DNA from: Lasioglossum baleicum
Lineage: Eukaryota > Arthropoda > Insecta > Hymenoptera > Halictidae
NCBI RefSeq assembly: GCF_051020765.1
Contig: NC_134941.1
Coordinates: 14,818,001 to 14,882,000 of the forward strand
DNA length: 64,000 bases
Direction of reading: 5' to 3'
Part shown: piece by piece, positions 1 to 11,632 of the stretch
How positions within the stretch are numbered: position 1 is the stretch's first letter
How the letters are laid out: each line of letters opens with the position of its first letter
The notes under the pieces: model-generated
The model's input: the letters and a program-made list of their open reading frames with translations, nothing else
Told to the model about the DNA's origin: nothing
Database searches by the model: none
Position numbers and translations under genes: made by a program

Positions 1-1577
1 GAATCACTATTCTTCAATCCGGAGCCTTGGACTAAAATTCTGAACCCTTCTTTCGAAAAATATTTAAAATTTTTAAATCCCACAGAGTCGTTCATTTTTT
101 ATTATCGAACCAGACGGTCATGGAAGGTTGTGAGAGTGTTTTAACGAATATTTTACAACAGTGGTAACTTGGAGGAAATTGCGATATTATGGGCAAGAGA
201 CTGGGAGCGATAATTTCGGAAGTTCTGTTGATAAATATGAGAAGTGGGGCGACAGAGCGGCCGAAGAATCGCGACATCGCAATCCTGGACATTGCCGGGA
301 CCGCAAATGACCAACCGGCTGCGTAACTGCTCGGGCACTCGTGTTTTTGGGGGGCTGTTTGCTTGATTTAGGGGTTTACGCGAGAGCCCGGTGGTCCCTG
401 CGCCCGAGGAACAAGCCTTTTCTTCCACCTCGTCAGATGGAACGTTATGTCGAACGAAATTACTGTCTACGGTGCCTACTAAAAGTGTCGAGGACGCCAA
501 TAAATTTTTATTATGACTCTGGCCATCTTGCGAGCGGCCGGGCGAAACGTTCTTACGCGAACCAGACACGATTATGATTCCGACAAATGTCCCCCGGGGA
601 GTTTTCAATTAAATTTCAGACTGTAGAATGCCGTTTTACAGGTTTATTGGAATTCGAAAATCATTCCCCTTAAACAGCGTCGTTATTAAAACCGATTTCA
701 GTTGCTCACACTGCTTTCTATCCTTTATTTACGACTTCTGTCGATATAAAGTGTCAAATAAATAATTTCTAAAAAGATTTCCAAGCCTGTCGACAATTTT
801 TTAATCATTCCACCAGCGAACGGAATAGCCATTTGAAAAGGGAGAGCAATCTAGAGGATATAATTGTTCGAGTTATTATATCGTTTCGTTTGGGATCGTC
901 GAACCGCGATTGACGACATTATATAATATATCGAGGCTCCGAGCTACAACGGAAGTTTTTAACGGCGGTTGTCCCCCGGCGAAAGTTGAAAAAAGAAACA
1001 TCTGCTCGGACAAATTGTTTACGAGCTCAATTAATTCCGCGAGGGAATTTTTATCCGGTGAATTTGAAAGTGTCGCGGGGAGGCCGGCCGTTCGATCCAC
1101 GAGCGGTCGACCGCCACCGAGGAAACTTTTAATCGGGACGTGCACGAATATACGCCGCATACGGTCTCTCGCTCGTGCCGACTTTCTTTCTTGTTCGTCG
1201 GTTTCGGGATGAATTGGAAACTCATATTAAACGACCGCTGTCGGCTAACGTTTAGAGGCCCCTCGCCTCGCCCGGAAATACGAGACACATTAAACGATTC
1301 AATTACACGGACAGGGAAAACTCGAACACTGCGAAATTATTATTCGAAGACGCGTCTGGAAACTTTTCGACGAGCAAATTCACTCCGCCCCGTTTTTCGT
1401 AACCTTTTTTTTAAACCCACCACCTCTCACAGCACCCCTCCAGTGTTTCCATATTGTTTATCATTGTATCCACTCATTCTTCTATTCCTTGTTTCCAATC
1501 AGTCATCTACTGCTTGAGTCCAAACATTCATTTGTCCTTCCATTTAACTCCATGGGCCCCTCTTGTTCGCAAAACTA
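1..1577. other. Gene-free flank, nothing recognised
   Basis: Mixed-composition DNA with short open frames on both strands of no recognisable family. No repeat with identifiable ends. Confidence 0.5.
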
Positions 1578-2187
1578 CACTAACGAGCATAACTGATTCG
1601 ACACACTTTGAGTCAAAATAACTTTTTTATGAATGGACCAAACGATTTCAATTTCTCTGCAAGGCTAGAAGAATTAGTCTAATAAATGACGTCCAAAAAA
1701 TATTTTGAAAAAAATTTCACTACTTTTTTAGCTGGGCCAATAATGGAAATTTAAAAGATGTGTGTTTGGTCAAAACGTATAAATGATATACGCTCTGAAA
1801 ATTTCATTGAAATTGGTTAATTGGTTTACGAGCTATAAACGATCAAAAGTGGTAAAAAGGCCGAAAATCTTGAAAATTTGCAATTTTTACCATTTTTTAT
1901 CGTTTATAGCTCGTAAACCAATTAACCAATTTCAATGAAATTTCCAGAGCGTATATCATTTATACGAGGTGACCAAACACATCTTTTAAATTTCCATTAT
2001 TGGCCCAGCTAAAAAAGTAGTAAAAATCAATTATTACTATTTTTTCTCGCAATTCATTCACTAGTCATTTACAGTCATTTACTAGACTAATTCTTCTAGC
2101 CTTACAGAGAAATTGAAGTCTCGTTTGGTCCATTCATAAAAAAGTTATTCTAATTTTTGTGTGTTGAATCAGTTATGCTCCTGACTG
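1578..2187. mobile_element. 610-bp near-perfect palindromic (foldback) TA-flanked element, copy 1
   Basis: TA at 1576-1577 and 2188-2189 flanks ends CACTAACGAGCATAACTGAT and, inverted, CAGTCAGGAGCATAACTGAT. The two halves are reverse complements almost to the centre: the segment TTTACGAGCTATAAACGATC at about 1826 recurs inverted as GATCGTTTATAGCTCGTAAA-like sequence near 1900. No protein is encoded. TA duplication and CAGT-type ends fit a Tc1/mariner-related foldback MITE. A transcript across it would form a hairpin of about 250-300 bp. Confidence 0.85.
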
Positions 2188-5125
2188 TATGTCCAAATAC
2201 GTTATTAAACATGTCAATGAGTAAAACGAATGAATTTGGGTCGGTGACTAAGAAGTTCCTCGTTACCTGGAGATCGTTTCGAGGGCCGATGCTCCAACAA
2301 ACCGTGTTCCACGAGTCGCCGTCGCCTGTCCGGTTTTTTCCCCCGGGATCCAACGGGAATGGTTCGTCTCTGGAGGAACGTTAGATCGCCTCCTTCATCG
2401 ATCCGGGAGCACGCGTTTCCAATCTAACGAGCGCGTTTACACGTCTAAACGGCCCCATCAAACCGAAACAAATCTTCCTTGGAATCCTGACTCGGTAATC
2501 CTCGACGCCTGGCTCGACCAGAGTGGAGACACACGGCCTCCCCCGGAAGCGAAAGGCAGTCGTCGGTCTTTGTGTCTCTGTATGCGTGTGTTCGCGGGGC
2601 CTAGGAGAATCCGTAAAAGGGGTGGCTCGGGGATGGAGGGTAACTCGGCTTGCGTGTATAGTTTCTCTCGGGGGTTGAAAATGTGACGACGACCCAGCCG
2701 GCCGAGATATTAAACTATAAATCCTTATCCCGGTACGCGGACCACCACGCCGGGACCGAGACCACCCTACACTCGACCAGGATGCTATCCTTGTGTCGCG
2801 CAGGACTCGTGCCGTCTCGCAGGATTTCCTCGCTTCTGCCCGCGGAACTTCGTTCCACCAAACCAATCCGCCGAGAACTTTTTATCACGCGATCCGCTGC
2901 TTGTACATCGTTTACCAACAATCGGAAAATTATATTCGGTTGTCCCGAAAGTTTCTTTCGCAATGCGTAGGTTCACGGGTCTCGTCAAAATGACGGGTTC
3001 TATTATCTTTAATTTACGATTGTTGAGATTGTAAAGATGCATTCGTTAAAAATTACTCAACAAATCCATTTCTTTCGGTATATATTCTGAAACGAATGGC
3101 TGCAACATTTGGCTAGATACATTCTTAATATTTTTATTGAATTAAAGTAATGTAAAATGGTCACTTTTAACGCTCCGTAAACCTGCTGTTAATATTGTTA
3201 CTCAAAAGTCCGTTTCCAGTCCGTTTTATTACCAAGTGATGAAAAGTTTGGAGAAAACGCATTCTCATTAAACTGCACAAATTTATTCAGGGCAGAATAT
3301 TCATTTTTACGTATTTTAACCTCACTGGGAGGAAATAAGCAATTTTCGGAAAAATCCAGTAGTACAGGTGGACCATACGAGCGGCGCAGACGGTTCCCCA
3401 TGTCTCCCGGAAGCATAGGTGAGCGTGTGACGATGGTTCAGAGGTTCTGCGACGACAGGTAATAAGTTCACGCGTCTTAGGGCGTGCAGAGTGTCGCGTA
3501 GGTGACGCTGGTCCGTCTCTTTGTGGAACAAAGTCCGGGGTCGGACGGTCTCTACCGCCCACCATCGCGTCGTTTCGTAGCCAAGGTGTATCGTTACTTC
3601 GTGTCGCTTTGAGCCGGTGGCAAGGGGTTGGAGGAGGCCGCCAGGGGACGGCGGAGATGCAAAGGGGGTTGCTCTTAGCCGCGTTAATGCCTTGAGAGGG
3701 GAGCGTTAATTAATAATTGCTGGAGGGTGCCACCGGTCCTCAGGAGAGAAACGAGGAGAGACGGTTCGAAGGACGAGGACCCATAGGTGCTGGAAACCGC
3801 CGGTAGTAAAGATCAACGATCGTGATCGATCTGTACTTCCACCCTTTTTAACCGTGGCCAACTGTTCCTCCATTTTATCGCGCAGGAATTAATGCGAAAT
3901 ATTCTACTCGGACGAAAAAAAATAAAAAGAAAGCCGACCGGGATCCTTTTTTGCCTCGGGGGTCGAAGTCACTTAGAAAATGGCTCCTGTGAAAGTTCAT
4001 TTACCTTTCACGCCGAAGTGCTTCTGTGGATCACTATCAATCCAGGATAATTGTTCGAAGATTTTAATATCTCTTTCCATTCTGAGCCTAGTGGGTACAA
4101 AAATTGACTAACACTCGAAGAATGTTTGAACGGACGAGGATAATAATCGAGGCGAATACGAGGAATTATTTTGAAGGGAGTTCGCAACAGAACAGACGAA
4201 ATATCTGGAGCAGAACCGGAGGAAAAAGGGGTATGGCGGCCGACGAGAACCGCAGGATTTTCTAAACGGGTCCCGCCATTTTCTGACTTGCTAAACTCTG
4301 TCTGCCGCCGACAAATTCAGTGTTTACACCTGGCGCAGCGAGCGGAGCGCGCGGGTCTAAAAAGGCAGCAGACCAAACATCCCCTCAAATTTCACAAACT
4401 CTCACCCCGGTGCCGTGCGGCGGGAAACGAAACGAAAGCATCGAGCAGCTCTACACCGGCGTCCGAAATATCGGTTTATCGATCGTTTTATCGTCATCCG
4501 GGACCAGTTAGGGTATCAATAAAAGGGTATGCGGATGGAAGCAACACCTACGTGTTGTCGAGGTTCGGCTCGGTTCGAAAGGGTTTTCGTTCTCCTCTAG
4601 CCCTCCCGCATGCCTGTTCTACGTCCCTGTTTCGAGTAAGTCCTGGGCACCTAGAACGTGTCGCGGAGGGCGCGCAGGGGCTCCGACGGGGTCGAGGATT
4701 CGAAAGAGGAGGAAGACAGGGTGGAAAGGACGGGGTTAGCTGTCAGAGAGATAAATCGGTCCCGGCTTAATTAAATCTTCTTCCGTGCTACCCAGGCCAG
4801 GCCAGCGGCAGCCGCCGGACACCATCCTCCGAGGGTCGAATTGTTTCGAGGATATCAGCCCTGATTTAGGACCACGCGTATTCCCCAAGTACATCGCAGG
4901 TACTACCTGACCAGCGCTCGTGATCCTTGCGGATGCCCTCGGACCTCTTGTCCCACGGAAAAATATCGCGGGGCTGTTCTACACCGTTTGATGAGGTTTC
5001 AACAAGATTAACAAGATCCTCCTTTGTTTGCACACGGAATTCTGGCAGCTTGACTGCATCGTCACGAGGATTCTGCTCTGTCCGTCGAGGACCACCGGTT
5101 TGGAACGACTTCCTTGTCAAACTTC
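2188..5125. other. Gene-free flank with a solo mariner-type end
   Basis: CpG-rich between about 2.3-2.9 and 3.4-4.8 kb; AT-rich between. A 200-codon plus-strand open frame at 4171-4770 has no recognisable domain and lies in GC-rich DNA, so it is not called. A single mariner-like terminus is noted separately at 2937. Confidence 0.45.
2937..2962 (+). mobile_element. Solo mariner-type terminal repeat
   Basis: CGGTTGTCCCGAAAGTTTC resembles mariner ends (GGTTGTCCCAAAAGTTCC) seen at 6018-6167. No partner end was found nearby, so this is a fragment. Confidence 0.4.
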
Positions 5126-5398
5126 GTCAAACTTGATGTATTACTGAATCATTGGTTTAGATATCTTGTACAAAAATTGTTATGGAGATGTCAATCATCG
5201 TATGATGAGGATTGAGCAAGATTACATAAGGGTTGTATGATGATTAACATGATGTATGATAATTAACTGTGTCAAACTTGATGTATTACTAGATCAGTGG
5301 TTTAGACATCTTGTACAAAAATTGTTATGGTGACGTCAAACATCGTTCGATGAGGATTGAACAAGATTAAATAAGGGTTGTATCATAATTAACATAAT
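5126..5398 (+). repeat. Two-copy tandem repeat, about 145-bp period
   Basis: GTCAAACTTGATGTATTACT starts at 5126 and again at 5271; both units continue through GGTTTAGA(T/C)ATCTTGTAC, TTGTTATGG, GATGAGGATTGA and AAGGGTTGTAT with scattered substitutions. A shorter related piece (GATGAGGTTTCAACAAGATTA) occurs at about 4990. Confidence 0.8.
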
Positions 5399-6017
5399 TT
5401 CGTTTCACAAGCTCGACAGCAAAGTGATCAAGATATTATTTCGCGAGGCACGATTAATTCGAGAAGGTTATCAAACTGCATCGAAGTTAACATGAACTCA
5501 GAGGCCCCGTCAGTTAATAAGACTGTTTAGCGAAGGAAGTTCTGATGACCTAAATGGGAAGATGAGCGAATTAAACGGAGCAGCAGTTGTAGAACGTAAT
5601 TATTGGTAGCCTATAAAGTCATCCGAACGGTTTGGAATCGTGACAGCCCAAGTCCTCCTCGAATCCAGCCTCGGATTCCGCGATACCTATTTTCCGTCGT
5701 GTCAAACTAACCTACAGGAAATCCCCGATGCTCGGGAACGTACACAGACGGTTCGTGCATCGCAAACTGTTGAGGGAGGCTAATTCACCCATAGAGATCT
5801 CAATAACGCGTTTTCACGATAATACATCTCATCCTGCCGCGTTTCCATTCACCAATTCCGCATCGCTCTCGATTGTGAGCCTCCGATTTCAGCCCCCGGG
5901 ATGAAACTAACGGTGTCCTCAATGGCTGGCTGTTCGTTGCTACTTCCTCGAAGGAGACAACCATCTTTCGCAAATGGAGAATACAGTCATGTTTAATACA
6001 GTCTAGCAAAAATATTA
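5399..6017. other. Gene-free stretch
   Basis: No supported feature. Mixed-composition sequence between the 145-bp tandem repeat and the mariner MITE. Confidence 0.45.
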
Positions 6018-6167
6018 GCTTGTCCCAAAAGTTGGTTTTCGATTCATGCACATGATGCAAATTCGTGTTAGGAAGTACTAAAAGATTCGCATAAAGATTA
6101 TCGCATTGTTTGTATTTATTTAGCAACATTAAAAGAACACACTCCGAAAGGAACTTTTGGGACAACC
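6018..6167. mobile_element. 150-bp mariner-type MITE
   Basis: TA at 6016-6017 and 6168-6169. Left end GCTTGTCCCAAAAGTTGG and inverted right end GGTTGTCCCAAAAGTTCC share the mariner TIR core TTGTCCCAAAAGTT. The element is far shorter than an autonomous mariner of about 1.3 kb and encodes no transposase. The minus-strand open frame across it merely reads through the element. Confidence 0.8.
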
Positions 6168-8294
6168 TAATATATTGAATATTGGTCTAGCAATTTTTAA
6201 AAGCGGTTGGCGTGTGTTGTGTTGACATTATTGACGAAAATGAAATAGAAGGAAGAAGACCGTAGCGGAAAAGGCGAAGAAAGTATACAAGGGAAAAAGC
6301 AGAGACAGAAGAGGAAGCAGAAGAAGGAATATCGATAGAAACAGGTCACGAAAGATAATTTTTAGTGGCTCTCCCGGGAAGGCCTGGTGCGGGGAAATAA
6401 AAATTGCCGAAAAACGCAGGAGCAATAGTAGATTCTTAAGAGATCGAAGCAACGAAGTGTCGCCGGTAGGAAACCGGCTCGCCTCGACGCCGATTAAAAA
6501 TTCCGTCTGCCGGGTCGGTTGGATCGAGGCAGCGCGGAGGCCGGGCACCGTGCGCGTCGCCCGGTGTGTGTAACATCTGCCGAGCTACAAAAAAGAAGCA
6601 GCCAAGCAAGCAGGCAAGCGGAAAGGAAAGGAGACCATGGGTCTCTGTCGCGCTCCTTGCGGGAGCTTCGAAAGGAACGAGGAGCGGTTCCTCATCCTCC
6701 GGGGGTTGCTGCCTGCCGCCTTTCACGTTTTCCCGGTCCCCCACCCCGGAAAACCCTCGCCTCCTCTGACACGAGGAGGAAAGAGGGAGCAAGAGAGAGG
6801 AGGGAGAGAGAGAGAGAGAGAGAGGGGAGAGGAGAGTCTAGGGCGAGACGGAGAAAACCCCCGCCCCTTCACGGGTCTGCCGGCGGTGGCGGCGGTGTCG
6901 TATCTTGGCCTCCGTGGCGCGCCGCTCTATCGACGTACAGCCACCCTCGACTCACCCCCTCGGTCCTCCTCGAGCCTTCTCTCGCTCGGCTTCCTTGTCT
7001 TTCGCGAGAGAACACCCCCGCCAATCCTCTCCTTTCTCCTCTCTCGCTTGCTCGTCTATCTAGCCACCTTTCGCTCGACGAGAACGTTCTCGCTCTCTGT
7101 AACTCGCGATTGCCGAGATAGCAAGGATACAGTCGAACGACGACGACGACGAGCTGAGGCCTTAGGCTCGAGATATCGGGCCATTATTGAGATGTCTGCT
7201 CTACAGAAGAACCCCACGCCACACCTGCTCAGCCTTCCGACCGGCTGTCGACAGGTGTCTGCGTGATTTTCCGGACAAATCCGTCTCTGCGCAATGTCAC
7301 TGTCTAAAAATGTTCGCGTCCTTAAAACTAGGTCTCTGCTTCATTCCGAATTCGTCCATTTTATCCAGTCTAGAATAGGTCCCCTCCATATGACAAAATT
7401 ACATTTTGTCTCCGGTACCATACTTGAATTTAGGGAATTTATTAGACAGAAAGGCATTTAACGATTCTTAGTGCTGTCTCGGAAGTGACATTTTCAAAAG
7501 GTGTCATTTAGGAATACTTGTCGATAACCGATCGGGAATAAATTATGTATATACAGAGATCGCACGGGCTACAGTAGTAAGGGAGCAGTGCAGTATCGAT
7601 AGGGTTAATAACGATCCCTCGAGGGAATTCTTGGGCGATCGAAGAATCCGTGGCGTTGCATACCTGGTGGCAGTAGCAGAGGACCGTGATTTTTCGGGCG
7701 GTCGGTGCCGTTTCAGGTGCATACCTAGCGCGCGAACAGGTGCACGCAGAATTACGCGACCAGCCGCATATCTATATACATTGACGCACGGGTGCGTGTA
7801 TATACGTACGCGGCGTATGTCGCAGATGGAGTCGGGTAAGCCGGTGAGTATCGGTATTCGGTTAATTATGGTCCCCCATCGGGGGCTGCATGAATTCTTG
7901 ACGCGGGGGGTGTTGCAACGCTCCGTGCCATGCGCGCCTGTCATATCCCCCAGCAACATTGCTGCCAACGTCACGCGCCCATAGGTACGACAGGATCGTA
8001 TCGTGACGCGATCAGCTTAATTTGGGATCACGCCCTCCCCCGCAACGCCGGTGACGAAAAGGATCGCGATTCCGTCCAGAAATCAGCCTCAGCTATCTGT
8101 AAGATCACGCGAAACGTTGCCGTGTCCCAAGAAAGTATCGCGTACCAAGCTGTACCACGATGTCCGAATAATCGTTGGTTCGTACTACTTGAAATTTAAT
8201 CATCCTCTCAACTTTCTCAAATTTCCTCTGGGAAATCAATCATTTCCGAATAAATTCTTGCGCCATCTCTTAATAAATGCACATATGTAACAGT
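6168..8294. other. Gene-free stretch with a CpG/GA-rich island
   Basis: About 6430-7170 is GC-rich with a GA microsatellite (6791-6834) followed by CT-rich sequence; overlapping plus-strand frames here are low complexity (Arg/Glu or Ser/Leu rich) and not credible proteins. A small perfect hairpin, GACAAAAT-TAC-ATTTTGTC, sits near 7391-7409. 7.6-8.1 kb is GC-rich with no recognised gene. Confidence 0.4.
6791..6834 (+). repeat. GA microsatellite
   Basis: Interrupted (GA)n run within a purine-rich patch. Confidence 0.8.
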
Positions 8295-8296
8295 TA

Positions 8297-8499
8297 GACT
8301 GCGGATCTTTATGCAAAATAAAAATAGTCTGCATCGATTGCAAGAAATGGAAATTAAAACGAACGTTGTTTCTTCCCTTAATGATTTTAATAGAGGAGAA
8401 ATCGTCTATCGACATCTTCAATTGATCAAATTATCCAACGATTTTCTATTTCATCTACTCAAGTTTGCTATAAATGCATGAAGATCCAGATCCGCAGTC
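8297..8499. mobile_element. GACTGCGGAT-family MITE, 203 bp
   Basis: TA at 8295-8296 and 8500-8501. Ends GACTGCGGATCTTTATGCAA and, inverted, GACTGCGGATCTGGATCTTC; interior CTGCATCGATTGCAAG and TATAAATGCAT near the right end. Non-coding. This is the clearest full copy of a family with about ten copies or pieces in the window. Confidence 0.8.
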
Positions 8500-8561
8500 T
8501 AGTAATAGTTTATAATCAAGACAATTAACAAACGGAAGATAGTAATAAACAAAACTATATA

Positions 8562-9170
8562 CAGTAAGGAGCATAATTGATTCCACACACTTTAAATCAG
8601 AACAACTTTTTTATGAATGGACCAAACGACTTCAATTTCTCTGTGAGGCTAGAAGAATTAGTTTAGTAAACGACGTGTAAAAAATATGTTGAAAAAATGC
8701 ATTTAGACGGAAGTGTGAAAAACAATAGTAAAAATTGATTTTTACAACTTCTTTAGCTGGCCCAATAACGAAAATTCAAAAGATGTGTCTGGTCAGCTGG
8801 TATAAATTATATACGCTCTGAAAATTTCATTGAAATTAGTTATTTGGTTTGCGAATTATTAACGATCAAAAGTGATAATTTGTAGTGTACCATGAAGTGG
8901 CAAGTTTTACCATTTTTGATCGTTTATACTTCGTGAACCAATTAACCGAGTTCGATGAAGTTTTCAGAGCGTATATAATTTATACCAGTTGACAAAACAC
9001 ATTTTTTAAATTTTCGTTATTGGGCCAGCTAAAAAGTTGTAAAAATATTTTTTACACATCATTTACTAAACTAATTCTTCTAGCCTTACAGAGAAACTGA
9101 AGTCCTTTGGTCCATTCATATAAAAGTTATTCTGATTTAAAGTGTGTGGAATCAGTTATGCTCCTTATTG
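8562..9170. mobile_element. 609-bp palindromic (foldback) TA-flanked element, copy 2
   Basis: TA at 8560-8561 and 9171-9172 flanks perfectly matching outer ends CAGTAAGGAGCATAA / CAATAAGGAGCATAA. The interior is clearly homologous to 1578-2187, including GAATGGACCAAACGA, CTAGAAGAATTAGT and the central inverted TTGATCGTTTAT motif. Its two arms are more diverged from each other than those of copy 1, suggesting greater age or loss of arm homogenisation. Confidence 0.85.
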
Positions 9171-9172
9171 TA

Positions 9173-11499
9173 TTTCAATCCTGAAAAGTTTATATAGAGT
9201 CTTGTTTTCTTCGAAGCGTAACACCGATTTTATACGATGTTTGAAAGTCGCAGTCCTGTTTTTCGTGTTAACCCAGAGATTAGATTAACGAGTATCGGGA
9301 CTGCAAATTGCGAAATACGGCGAGCGCTCCGCTCGCAATTTTTCAAACATCGAGGAGGAAGAATATTCGGCCAAGAAGATCGTGCAGGACTTAATAATTT
9401 GATCGGGTCCGGTCTCGTCGAACTCGCGATACCGGGGGCCAGATATGAGATCACCGGCCGTGGAGGTGGTTTTCGTGAAAAATATCGCTCGTTTTACAGG
9501 CGGTAGAAGCGAGGCAACGCTAACGGGGGTTGGGGCTTGTATTTAATTAAACCTCCAGGGGCTGCCTGATCGAGCATCAATACCCAGTGGTTCTCCGACT
9601 TATTGAATCACAGTCGGACGTTGATTGTATAATCAGTTTGTTAAATTATTCCGCTTCTATTTATACCTTCGATTGATTTCCCGTCGGATAAGCTTGTTCC
9701 CAATCTCGCATTGATTTCGAACTCTTTTTTAAACAAACGCGCTCTATTCATACACGGACGCGAATTTCATTCTTCGAAACGCGATTTCAGATTGCATAAA
9801 AAGCCTCGCGTTCGTCGCCACTTTCGTCTCGAATTTCTTTAATATGCCCAGTACCTTCGTCTAGATGTTTCTAAATATATTTTGCGATTTGTGTGTTTCA
9901 GTATTTAAATGTTTAATTTCGTCTTGAATATTTAAATATTTCGCAGGGTACGCGTTTTCATTTTTCTCTGTGATTCCGAGGGATTTTGATGGTTCGGGAG
10001 ATTCATTTGATATTGTGATCGCTTTCACGTTACTTTGACCCGGCGGAAATCCTTCGCTCTCTGCTCGGGTATTCTCGGATCCTCGAATGGCCGAATATTT
10101 CTAGCAAGAATCAACGTTTTCGTTCTGCGATGCAGCACCGACGCTTTGAGATTAAAGGCCGGCTTGCGCGGACCGACCGCCGAAACGCGGAAAGACTGCG
10201 GATCCCGGCTGCAGCGAGAAAATTAATTGCGCTGCACTTCTGCGGCCACGAATTACGACCGATGCGTATCCATTTCCCGTGCACGTTGATGCACGAAGAT
10301 TTGTTCAGCCGATGCCAGGTATCAGCCGGGCAACGAGCACTTGAAACGAAATCCCTCTCTCTCTTGCTGTTCGTTTCGGTCTAATGCGGGAACAAAATTT
10401 CCGCTTTGATGGAAGAAACGTACCGACGCTTGTTTCAAGTAGAATCGCGAAGCAGAATCAATCTTTTATAAATCGCACATTCCTGTGCCGAGATCAGCGA
10501 AAAATTAAATAGTTCACGCTTGGAAAAGATACAATTTGTTTTACCTTGGAAAATCGAGTTCTAAAGAGTAATGAGGATATTAATTAACTGAATTCTCCTC
10601 TGTGTTAGGTGAAACAGTCTCGGAAAATTGGAATTTAGATACGCCTCTCTAGTTTATTGATTGATGCTTGATCACGACACAGTATTACCACGAAGCGACG
10701 TCAATTTATCATCGAAGTACGTCATAGTCAATCGTGTACGTCAATGCAAGTTCACTTCTGGTATGTTTGAACATTAATCATCATATGCACCGAGACCTAT
10801 TCTTGTTTACACATTTTTATAGAAATGCACCCTTCAAATTTTTCAGATAGAAAAGTCTTTACGGAGAAGTGTAATGTCAGTTTATGTTTGCCATGGGCTG
10901 TTTAACAAACGACAAATGGGCGGAGTTAATAAAATGTCTTGGCGGAGGGTAGCGAGGGGTGGTTGTTCACGAGGCGTCCGATCAGATCTGTTCGGATTAC
11001 CATTCGGAATGAGAACCAGGCGCGGGAATCCCTGTCGGTGGGATGTACAGAGGTTTGCGAAGCCTTATTAGCGATTTAGGGTGATTCGCCCCTTGTAGTA
11101 TTGACTGGAGGCCGCCAGCCGGGGCAGCCGGGAATTAAAAATCGCTAAATTCGGTTACGCAGCCGTTTCCGTTGCGTTTCGTTTCATCTCCGCGCCCTCT
11201 ATCGTTCTCACCCTGCCAACGGGCCGATCGGTGCCTGCTACCGCCGCGAATTTCATCGAATTAAAAGTTGCGCCCTCCGGAAGAATGGGCGTCGAATGAT
11301 TGGCTGAACGCGCGAGACTTCTGCACGATGGAATTTCCACCGAACGGGCAAACTTTTCGCGCGTTTAATGAGCCCTTCGATGGCTCCATATTGTCCAAGA
11401 TTTATTTATTTTCTGTAATGTGTGCCCGTGATTTGAATGCAATGATTGGAAGTCGAATTACGATTTAAATTGGGTTGCTTATTGTTAGAGTTGAATTCG
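9173..11499. other. Gene-free stretch
   Basis: No supported gene. Mostly moderate-GC DNA; AT-rich pieces around 9.8-10.0 and 10.4-10.9 kb. Confidence 0.45.
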
Positions 11500-11632
11500 G
11501 AATTTAGATTTAAATGTAATGACGGAAAGTTGAATTTGAATTTAGATTTAAATATAATGACTGAAAGTTGAATTTGAATTTAGATTTAAATATAATGACT
11601 GAAAGTTGAATTTGAATTTAGATTTAAATATG
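11500..11632 (+). repeat. 38-bp tandem repeat, about 3.5 units
   Basis: Units begin with GAATTTAGATTTAAAT at 11500, 11538, 11576 and 11614 and contain ATAATGACTGAAAGTTG. Units 2 and 3 are identical or nearly so; unit 1 differs at a few positions. AT-rich minisatellite. Confidence 0.85.

Noticed and set aside
4171..4770. 199-codon plus-strand open frame
   Set aside because: Lys/Arg/Gly/Ser-rich, no domain, GC-rich sequence where long frames arise by chance.
5800..6165. 121-codon minus-strand frame ending in the mariner MITE
   Set aside because: Its N-terminus is simply the translated MITE; no transposase motifs.
7391..7409. Small perfect hairpin as a possible miRNA or terminator
   Set aside because: An 8-bp stem with a 3-nt loop is far too short for a pre-miRNA.
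11500..11632. Possible CRISPR-like array
   Set aside because: Direct 38-bp repeats without spacers in a eukaryotic AT-rich context; a minisatellite.
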